Origin: Protula sp. h YS-2021
Lineage: Eukaryota; Annelida; Polychaeta; Sabellida; Serpulidae
Assembly: GCA_949752745.1 (NCBI GenBank)
Contig: OX457027.1
Coordinates: 62,168,329 to 62,232,328, forward strand
Direction: 5' to 3'
Length of the DNA: 64,000 nucleotides
Shown: positions 34,949-64,000 of the stretch, piece after piece
How the letters are laid out: each line of letters begins with the position of its first letter
Position numbering within the stretch: position 1 is the stretch's first letter
Program-made: the position numbers and the translations under genes
The notes under the pieces: model-generated
The model's input: the letters and a program-made list of their open reading frames with translations, nothing else
What the model was told of the DNA's origin: nothing
Database searches by the model: none

Positions 34949-36848
34949 CACACATAATATTCCTTTGTCAAGAATTTGTCGAAAAGTTGTCGGACTGACA
35001 AGAGACTGACCAATTTGCCTTGTCCATTTGACGATGCCCAATTCAACGAATTCCAATCAAAAATCCGTCAACACTTTGTCATAAATTTGTCATTAATTCG
35101 TCAATTTACAGCTTGTCATTAATTCGTCATGCTAATAATTCGTCAATAATTCGTCAGAAACTTGTCATTTTGAATTTGTCAATTTGTCAAAAATTCGTTA
35201 AAACTTCGTCAAATTGATTGACGACCCTAAACTCGTCAACCCGACGATGCCTAACTCAGCAATGTAAATTTGTCAAAAATTTGTCTTTGTCACTGGCTTG
35301 TCATTTTCTTGTCATGTATTTGTCAAATGCTAATCTGCAGTTTGTCAATATCTTGTCACAAATTCATCAAAATATCTTTGACAAGTGATTGACGAACTAT
35401 CCGAATAAAGAATATTAGACAAAATAATTACGTTTTTAAAACATCTAGATTAACACCACCAAGTTCAAGTTAATCAAGTATAATAAGAATGTTCAGGGAC
35501 ATTGTTACCAGCTTCAAACATTAATATCTCATTATACTAGAGTGGCCATTGCACACCAACATCAGAATACCCGAACATGTCAAACTCTTTTATTAGGCAG
35601 CCATTGTTTTTTGTTTTTGTCAACAAAAACAAATGTTAGGCCATCCCCACCCCCTCCCGTGCCATCATTTTCCACCTCCTGTCTCTCCTGTGTACAAAGT
35701 TTTAAATTTTGTACTATTTTAAAATTAAGACTATTATCTTATTTAAATATGAATGAATATATATATGGGATATGTTAATGGGAACATGTGGAATGTGCGA
35801 CTATAAACTGAGCTTATACTCTACGTCTTTTTAATCCGGATCTGGAAGGTGGTCACTGTAAAGGTTTTACTGTAAGTCTTTTTCATCCGGGTCACGACAA
35901 GCAGGTCTTGCTGTTTGTCTTTTCATATGATTGCGGAAGGGGGTGGCTAAAACAGGTTTTCCTGTACCTCTTTTTATCCGGATCTTGAAGATTGTCGCTC
36001 GTAATGAGTTTTGCCATGGTATTTTTTAAAGGAAACATCTGAAAGGTGGTCGCCACGTCGCCAATTCCCTATTTCATTGTTTTTGATAACGGAAGCATCA
36101 TTGTTTTAGAGGCGGAAGCATCTTAAGGCATGAAATTCCCAGGGCAGTCCTTTCACATCAAACTGATGACGTAGACGAACTTGTGACAAGTTTCCGACAA
36201 TTTTATGACAAGTTGCTGACAAGTTTTGCAGCATTGTAGCATTTAATATATTGCACATGGCGGTTTACTTACGAACGCATAAGCTGCAGATTTTGAAATT
36301 TTACCATCAGTTGTTATTTTGATAGTTATACCATCAGCTTTTGTTATAATAAACATTAAAATAATCGAATCCATTATCCTGTTTGATTACCTGCCAGTAA
36401 GTACACAATATGCATTATTCATTGCAACAGTGGGTGATAATACAATTTTCACAAATTTCACAAGCACTTTACAAACATCACAACTTATTTCAAAACATGC
36501 AGAGACTATGAAGTATGCACTTACATCTTGGTTTATCCATTAAACATTTTTTTAAGACGCGATAATTTGAAACTTCTAGTAATATTCATTAAATCCTAAG
36601 AAATCTCAAAAAGGATGTCCGCGTGTTTTCACTTGTTTTGAAAAGGATGTGACGTCATGGTGACGCAGTACTTGACAAATTTGTGACAAGTTTCTGACAA
36701 GATAGCGACAAGTGTTTGTCAATGTGTGACGAGGCATTGGTCAGAAACTCGTCAGGACCCTGACGAGGTCAAACTTGTCAAACTGACAATCAACTGACAA
36801 GTTCTTGACAAACTGCTGACAAAGTGTGACGAGGCAAAATTATGTGTG
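34949..36848. mobile_element. 1.9-kb TA-flanked element with TTGTCA/TGACAA arrays
   Basis: Inserted in the satellite: left flank AAACTGTA and right flank TAGGGGGAAATG rebuild the uninterrupted unit AAACTGTAGGGGGAAATG, so TA (34947-34948, 36849-36850) is the target duplication. The termini are inverted repeats: CACACATAATATTCC on the left and, inverted from the right, CACACATAATTTTGCC. The left ~450 bp is packed with TTGTCA/TCGTCA words. The right ~250 bp (with more near 36.19 kb) carries the inverse TGACAA. The middle contains copies of the GGTGGTCGCTAAAACAGG repeat (35820-36040). There is no transposase frame, so it is a large non-autonomous DNA element. Confidence 0.85.
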
Positions 36849-36850
36849 TA

Positions 36851-37768
36851 GGGGGAAATGCATTTTGAAGTTTTTTTCTTCAAAAACTCCCTAAAAATAC
36901 AAAATTTGCCCGATGGACTAAAAAGCACAAGCCGTATGCACTCACACCAAAAATAAATGTCGTATTCTCAACCCCTTAGGGATGCCTCAAACCTCCCCCC
37001 CCCCCCCCCAAAAAAAAGGTTCAAAACTGTAGCGGGAAATGCATTTTGAAGTTTTTTTCTTCAAAAACTCCCTAAAAATACAAAAATTACCCGATCGACT
37101 AAAAAGCACAAGCCGTATGCACTCACACCAAAAATAAATGACATCGAATCAAAATTGTAGGGGTAGATGCATTTTGAATTATTTTCGAAATTTTTGCTTA
37201 AAAAATTCCCCAAAAATATAAACTAAAAAAGCATAAGCCGTATGCACGAACCTTTAGGGGTGCCTCATACCAAAAATAAATGACATCAGGTCAAAAATGT
37301 AAGAGCAGATACATTTTAAAATTTCTTCAAAAAATCCCCAAAAATTCAAAAATCACCCGATCGACTAAAAAAGCACAAGCCGTATGCACGACCGCTTGGG
37401 AAATCCTCAAACCAAAAATAAATGACATCGAATCAAAATTGTAGGAGTAGATGCATTTTTTTCAAAATTTTTGCTTAAAAAAATCCCCAAAAATACAAAA
37501 ATTGTCCGATCGACTAAAAAAGCACAAGCTGTATGCACGATCCCTTAGGGGTGCCTCATACCAAAAATAAATGACATCGGTTCAAAAATGTAGGAGGAGA
37601 TACATTTTTAATTTTTTTCTATAAAAATTCGCCAAAAATTCAAAAATCACCCGATCGACTAGAAAAGCACAAGCCGTATGCATGACCCCTCAGGGATGCC
37701 TCACACCAAAAATAAATGCCATCGGATCAGAATTGTAGGAGGAGATGCATTTTGAAACAAAGTTTACA
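36851..37768. repeat. ~145-bp satellite, right block
   Basis: Continuation of 34290-34946 with about seven units, each with GATGCATTTT, CGATCGACTAAAAAAGCACA and CCAAAAATAAATGACATCG. It ends in an (ACTA)n tract and a terminal hairpin. Confidence 0.85.
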
Positions 37769-37858
37769 GCGAACTAACTAACTAACTAACTAATTAACGG
37801 ACGCCATCCGCAGACCGATAGGAATACCCCAGCTTACGTGTAACGTAAGCTGGGCTAA
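37769..37858. mobile_element. Hairpin terminus of the satellite-type element
   Basis: (CTAA)n followed by AACGGACGCC and CCGATAGG, then a perfect 11-bp stem (CCCAGCTTACG at 37828-37838 with CGTAAGCTGGG at 37844-37854) and the tail CTAACA. The same order closes the 49.2-kb element. This suggests that the satellite block is the core of one large element. Confidence 0.7.
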
Positions 37859-37986
37859 CAAAAGTAAAAGCCAGGCAGGTACTTAAGTCTGCTAATAGTA
37901 AACAAAATTTCAAGACATTTCCTGGCGTCAGGTGAAATTTTATTAAAACCAATTCGCCAATTCTTCCTCCAATTTTTGGCGAATCA

Positions 37987-38064
<78 letters not shown>

Positions 38065-39000
38065 CCAGGTACGTAACTTTGCTATCCATCTTTAATCAAA
38101 ATTTCAACAGAGTAAGATCATATGCCTGGCGTCAGTTAAGATTTAAATAAGAAAATGGTTTTCACCCACATTTCCGACAATTTGGCGCACCACCAACAGT
38201 AAAAAATACCAGGCTGGTAAGTTCTAGTGTCCGATTCCGTTCTTCAAAATTTTCTGGCAGTAAGAGTATATCCCTAGCGTTTAAGATTTAGTAAGAAAGT
38301 GGTTTTTGACCAATACTGCCAAGTTTTTCCCAATCACGAAAAAAAGAGTTATGGCAAGGTAACCGCCAATGCCCGCTATCTTAACCAAAAGTTTGTTTTT
38401 TTAGGGAGGGAGGTCGGTTAAGATTAAACTAAAAAATTATTTTGTGTCCAATATTTGCAGCAATTTTTGGTGATTCACCAAAAAAGTAAGAGCCAACTAC
38501 TCTGCCGTCGGAGTTTGAGAACAAGCGTTTTCGTTTATATTTCCTCCATTTTTGCATCTAAAGGAAAAAAATAATACCCATGTAGGTACCAATGACCGGA
38601 ATCTTTCACTAAAATTTCTGTTTGTCTGTTTTTCATCAATATTTACCTCAGTTTTTGGCGAATCACAAAAAAATAAATAAATAAATGAATAAAACAATGG
38701 CCAAGTAAGAGGTAATGCCCGCTTCCGTTATTCAAAATTTTAGAGACTGTAAGATTATATCAATAGCGTTTGTTAAGATTTTAGTAAGAAAGTGGTTTTT
38801 CGCCAATATTTCCCCAATTTTTCCGAATTTCAAAATCAGTAATAACCAGGCGCAATGACCACTATCTTTAACCAAAATTTCAATATAGAAGGCCATTTCT
38901 CTGGTGTGAGTTAAGGTTTTACTAAAATGTTTTGGATTTTTGCCAATATTTATGCGAATTTTCATGCAAATCACCAAAAAAAAAATAATAAATAAAAAAA
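37859..39000. repeat. ~160-bp diverged tandem units
   Basis: Repeated words: GCCAGGTACGTAA, TATGCCTGGCGTCAGTTAAG, GTTTTTGACCAATA and CCAATTTTTGGCGAATCACC. Roughly six to seven diverged units are interrupted by an (AT)n tract. The family also occurs at 31.2-31.56 kb. No coding potential. Confidence 0.7.
37988..38063. repeat. (AT)n microsatellite, 76 bp
   Basis: Uninterrupted alternation of T and A. Its length may be unreliable in the assembly. Confidence 0.97.
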
Positions 39001-39650
39001 ATAAATAAATAAATAAAAAAACCCCTTGCGACTTGTCCAAGAAATAACCACACCAGGTTTGAAGTCAATCCGACTTTCCGCTTCGATATATTTTGCTTAA
39101 CAACAGATAAATTGTTACGTAACGACGCCTTTCTTACTTGCACTGCAAGCGTCAAAAGTTGATACAGCCGTCTGACTAACCGAAGGAATACTCGTGTAAA
39201 AGTTTACACAACTTTTGATCAGCGAGAGATTTTGCCAACAAGATCCTGTTCAAAATATATACACATTTCACGTGATGACATCATACGCCGTTCGATCTAC
39301 TCGCGAGAAAATCTGACAGAATCCTTCAGACCTACCAAGCAACATTCCCACCAAGTTTGAACTTTCTCCGAATTTCTGTACACACGATGTTTCACTTAAT
39401 GACGTCAAATGCCTAATAACTTCACACTCGTCAAAAGTTTATAGAACCGTCCGACGTATCCAGGGAATAAACAGACCAAGTTTGAAGTCGATTGAACTTT
39501 ACGTTTTTGAAATATTTTGCACACAACATTTTATTCGTAACAGACTGACAGACACCCACCCATCCTCCCTACTCCATACACACGCACACACAGAACGTAG
39601 AAACACCATGTGTGCCCCGTCGTTCGGAAAGACATAATAAATCGGATATT
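39001..39650. mobile_element. Copy of the CCAAGTTTGAAGTC tandem-core element
   Basis: Units with CCACACCAGGTTTGAAGTCAATCCGA, TTTGAACTTTCTCCGA and ATGACGTC, then CACACGCACACACAGAACGTAG. The expected hairpin end is degenerate (GTGCCCCGTCGTTCGGAAAGACATAATA). Same family as 29.3-30.0 and 46.6-47.2 kb. Confidence 0.65.
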
Positions 39651-42600
39651 CCTAAAGTCAATACCTCGGAAGAGAAACGAGACATTGTCATCGCGAAACA
39701 TGTTATTGCACAACAGTGTAAACAATCCTTATAAAGGTTCTCACCAGGTTAGAGATTCTTTATTCACTATATATTTTGATATAAAATATTACAAAAACTT
39801 GAAAACAATACATCTCGTGGGATAATTACATAAAAAGCCTTAACTTAGGCGAACCAAGGTTATTCTTGCGAAATTTTCAAAACGCAAATCCAACATACAA
39901 ATAGTAAAGGTTAAACTGAAACATAATTATTAATCCACCAACATTTCAATAAATAAGCCCATTGTTAAATATAACACATTAAGTTATGACGAAAACACCA
40001 GACGCGATGCACCGTACCAATACACCAGTTTTACGTATAAAACGTATTCCCATACTACATCGCCGTAACAAGACCAAGTGATGGAGCTCAGGTGTCGTGT
40101 AAAAAAGAGGGTATGCGAAGGGATAGGAACTTAAATTTATAGTCAAAGCCACGGGATAAATAAAAATACATATATTCATTAATTTCTAATTAATTTCTGA
40201 TGTAGCGGTTCTGAAATTCTTTGGAAAATTTATTTACGATTTCCTTACAATTTTGCTCATCCTTAATTCAGCGATGCAGTTTTCCTGGCACATCATCCAC
40301 GGGTGGTTTCTAAAGTATCCGACATGAGCTGATATCGGATGTACCTGAATTTGCACAATAGCTGCACGGATTTTACACATAAAAGTTTGCGTATGGCGTG
40401 TAGTGCATCGCGGGAGTAAGCTAAAATATACCATCACACTTATGTTATCACCACTCTAATTCTCCATTAAAGATCACTCTTCTGCTGGGTTAATATATAC
40501 CCAGAAAAAAAACGCAAGGGTCTAAATAATTTGACTACAGTATCTGGCAGTGCCGTGAGTTAATGACTAAGTTTTTGAGTTTTTTGTGCGGAGGTTAATT
40601 GATGCTGTACAACTAGCTTTTTTCACTTCAGATTTCAATTTTGCTTGAAATTTAATTCCTTAAAATACACTACAAAATACAACAATACCAGTTTGCTACT
40701 TAATTATTGCACGATTTGAATTTATTTTGTAGCCACAGTTTTACGCCCGTGAAAGAGGTAGTAGAGAGGGGGTGTTCTTTCTCATGCTTCAAATCTAAAG
40801 TAAGTTTTGACGTTGGAAAAAATTAAGATATCTATCGATCGTTTGGCTGCCACGATCCAGCAAAAGCACTAGAGTTGTTGTTGGTCAAGCAAAGCACAAG
40901 AGAATTCTGGTTAATTTAAACCAGTTTGTTGCTATTGGGCTAATCTAAAGTGAATCTGAAGTGTTTGTGTTTTCTTTACATACAGCGCCTTTTGTTTAGA
41001 ACTCGGTAAGTTCTGCAACCGGTAGAAATATTAAACGTTCAATACGAGTCCAGATCACCAATATGTGTAATATACACGTACGTTACTCACCTCATGTACC
41101 CTCCTTTTCCGTTCAGACGAGATTCTAACTCCACGTAATCAACCTTTCATAAGAAGTTACGCTATTTACATATGTACAATTCCATAAAAAGGGACCGAGT
41201 ACACTGGTCGGTCAAAAATCAACCTATTTGTTAGGCTTAACTACAATTTCATAAAAAAACTTGCACAAATAACAAATTCAATCTGTAAGTCAATTGCCGC
41301 GATAACTTAACAAATAACATCACAACAGAGTAAATGTAGTTAGATTATATCAATGAATAAATGAACAAAAAAAAGGGACAATTCTAAGCTAAAGAGGATA
41401 ACAAAGTTGATATTTATTCAAACAATGGTTAGCGAAAAAATGCGAATTTTTATTATTTTTTTTTCTTTCTTTATTTATTTTTTAGGTTTTTAACTCTTAG
41501 GCAAACGGTGGATAAAAAGACGCCAAGTGTTTGTTGATAACACATTTTATGTGTTTGTTTCCCCCTACCACACGGAATTCCGCCTTTAATGATACCTTTT
41601 CTGCGTCACTTTTCAGTCTCAGCCAACTCAATTACATGTACACATGAACACGTTCATTTCTGGTATTTTTAATCCGGATGGTAAAAACACCAAAGTCTAC
41701 CCCCCTAATTGATTTGCTAGGGAAAAAAAAAGAAACATTTCGAAATGGATATCCAAAGGGGAATATTATGCTAAAAAGTGAAAAAAAAATATCGAAGTTT
41801 CAAAGCATAACAATCAACTGCAGTATTCAGATTTCAATTAAGCATAAAGCTACACATGTGTTAGTGATACAGATAATCTCCTAAATAAATATTTCTAAAC
41901 TAAATTGGTAAAATGTGTATTATTTTGAACAACTTTTGAGTCGTTTTCACAAAAAACTTCCCAACTTCACCGATGCTTAAAAACTTTAAATAGTTCTAAC
42001 TTTTTCACAAATTAACAATGAATAACTTATTTTTTATCTTTGTGAAAAGTGCTACAGTGCAGTCAACTACTAGCAAGACAGAACCCGCCACTAAATATGT
42101 GAAAAGTTTGATCAAACGAATCATATTTTGCCATTAATCTCTGTCATGGTACAAGATTATTAATGAATAATAAGCCCTAAACAAACCAAATAGATATGAA
42201 ATAAATTCATCGCTTTCTTCTGGCTGTATTAACTTCACCTGCTGTCACTCCTAAATTATAAATATCTTTGGAGAGAAAACCACAATAACGTAAACACTTA
42301 TCAAACTTCAGCAATCTACGTTTTCTAGGTTACCTTTTTAAATTTCTAACCAACTTCCTGTACGACAGAACAGTAACAAGAAATGATTTTTTGTTTAATG
42401 TTAGTTTTCAAGACTTACGCCAGAGTACCTCGATAGATAAATTAATGGGCGACAGGATAATATAAACAATTATTTTAACAGCTGTCACGGGAAGTTATTG
42501 GTAATATCAAGTTTATAAGCTGCTGTAATCAACATCTTTCAATTCAATAAAACCGCTAAATATTATTTAAATAAGGAAAACGAATACTGAAAGGCACTTC

Positions 42601-43040
42601 AAAAATTCAAATTAGGGAAAAACAAAACATATAAATATGACAATTTACTAGAGAGCTCCTGAAATGTACAAATTCACCACTGAAAATTTGTTTAACTGAC
42701 GTACTAATAGGTTCCAAACGGGAGAACCGAACTTAAACGGCATCAGCTTATTCGACATATTAGTTGAACTGAAGCCCTTTTCACTGATATTCAGACTAAT
42801 CGAAGACCGCTTAGTCAATGTCCATGTATCGCTTATTTCAACAAATTTATCTGGTCCGCGCGATGTCGGTTCAGTTGTATGTTACGGTACTTCATTGAGT
42901 AATGTACATATATGCAGCTACTACAAAATCTAGTAAGAAGCAAGATTTAGTGAATTGATTTAACACTGCTGACTACTAACTCCGCGTGAATGAAATCCAG
43001 ATATACTACGGCCTTTATGTTTACAGAACACAGGAAGACA
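39651..43040. other. Non-coding stretch downstream of the channel gene
   Basis: AT-rich with no recognised protein, RNA or structured repeat. Short frames lack domain features. Confidence 0.45.
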
Positions 43041-43042
43041 AC

Positions 43043-43363
43043 TTAGAATTTGGCATTCTGTTCATTGATGTGTTTTTTTTCCAGCACACTTAAAAAGCAT
43101 TTCACAAGAGTCTTAAAAGTGCCAATGTCACCAGATTTTACAATTGGAATCAATCGATAAAGAACTAACTGAACCTCGGGGTGCTTGATCAGAAGCGAAC
43201 AGAACAGACCCGAATCAATAGCCAAAACAATAGCTTTGATCGAGTCCACGCGCGTGGCAGTTATACACAGGTCTGTTATTTTTAGGCCAGCAAGAAAAAT
43301 AATATTGCTTCTCATCGAAATTTTGTATTCAAAATTTGTCGTCAGAGGGAATCAATGTAAGTA
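43043..43363 (-). CDS. Orphan open frame, function unknown
   Basis: A frame of about 106 codons (from ATG: 90, at 43043-43315) stays open upstream of the ATG to about 43363. It is leucine- and isoleucine-rich with a helix-like pattern (KITDLCITATRVDSIKAIVL, then HPEVQLVLYRLIPIVK and FKTLVKCFLSVLEKKH). The composition looks more protein-like than its surroundings and suggests paired helices. I cannot name a family. It lies on the same strand as the calcium channel gene, about 0.7 kb past its stop. It could be the last exon of another gene, part of the channel's 3' untranslated region, or chance. Confidence 0.28.
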
Positions 43364-43505
43364 TCTTTTATGACATCTGCGTCACTATTTTTCACGAGCA
43401 ACCAGATATTTTTTTCACAATTTTCTTTACTTGCAATTTTGGTGTTCTGGTCGGGGTCAAAGAACAAAAATTTTCTCTTTGCTCCGTTTACAATTTACGT
43501 GGCAA

Positions 43506-43511
43506 TTTATT
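43506..43511 (-). terminator. Candidate polyadenylation signal
   Basis: AATAAA on the minus strand, about 500 bp past the channel stop codon and the nearest one I find. AT-rich sequence makes chance matches common. Confidence 0.25.
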
Positions 43512-44005
43512 GATCGATATAAAAAAGAAGTAAAATGCCTTGGGTTGTAATAACATTTCAAAAAATGCGAACTGCATTTTTCAATGAAGTTCTAATTACG
43601 CCAAAATTATCCCTTTCCTTAAAAAAATGATACTCAGTCCATTAAAATTTTTTCTGTACAATGTATTTCGTCTTGTCTCGGAATAGATACAAATTGTTGT
43701 TTTTTATCCCTTTTGTCCCATAAAACAAAATACAAGCGTCCACAGAACAGTGAAGGCGTAAGAAAAACTGGTTCTCATTGTTCACAACCTCATGCACCTT
43801 TCCAACATTTTATCCAAAGCTTGAATTTTCCATAGACCCCGTGTCCTTTAGCCTGAGTACATCACACAAGTCCTTTAACTGTTTTGAAACATGACAAAAT
43901 ATTAAACCGTTAATGAATACATGAAATATGTAGAAAATGGGAGACACAATAGGGTTTTTGAAATTGGGATACACCTTATTTAAACATAAGGTGTATTCAC
44001 AAACG

Positions 44006-64000
<19,995 letters not shown>

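Overview
The window is invertebrate animal nuclear DNA. It is AT-rich, has spliced genes with GT-AG introns, and is crowded with decayed transposable elements. No bacterial or organellar signal is seen. The repeat content (tandem-core elements anchored by a microsatellite and a terminal hairpin, resembling bivalve 'pearl' and Helentron-associated elements; a Ty3/Mag-type LTR element with very short LTRs; CR1/jockey-like LINEs) and the calcium-channel tail fit a lophotrochozoan, probably a mollusc. That placement is inference.

Region 1-24 kb: no intact host gene. It holds a cluster of TCACGACCCGTGA-like words (2.9-3.7 kb) and a CR1/jockey-like LINE (6.44-13.86 kb). A 5,034-bp Ty3/Mag-like LTR retrotransposon (8063-13096, minus strand) is inserted inside that LINE, with 118-bp LTRs and a 5-bp AAAAG target duplication. 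Further on are a duplicated 0.4-kb segment, a pogo-like MITE, hairpin-headed tandem elements (14.66, 17.78 and 22.53 kb) and a frameshifted FLYWCH/MULE transposase pseudogene (19.1-20.5 kb).

Region 24-40 kb: a second, deleted LINE (24.3-26.8 kb) is split by a 520-bp Helitron/Helentron-like element. About 13 kb of layered tandem repeats follows: a ~305-bp unit x4 with poly-G; ~165-bp units; a 51-bp minisatellite of roughly 47 copies; and a ~145-bp satellite interrupted by a 1,900-bp TA-flanked element packed with TTGTCA/TGACAA words.

Region 44-63.5 kb, minus strand: the last twelve coding exons of an L-type (Cav1) voltage-gated calcium channel alpha-1 subunit. They run from the proximal C-terminus through pre-IQ, IQ and a long variable tail to a distal regulatory helix region and a terminal VTTL PDZ ligand. 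All splice phases agree. The rest of the channel lies beyond the right edge. Its introns hold a foldback MITE, microsatellites and more tandem-core elements.

The most distinctive system is structural. At least nine loci share one grammar: tandem core units, a short GTCY/CA-type microsatellite, then a hairpin whose sequence differs between loci while its pairing is kept, then a short tail.
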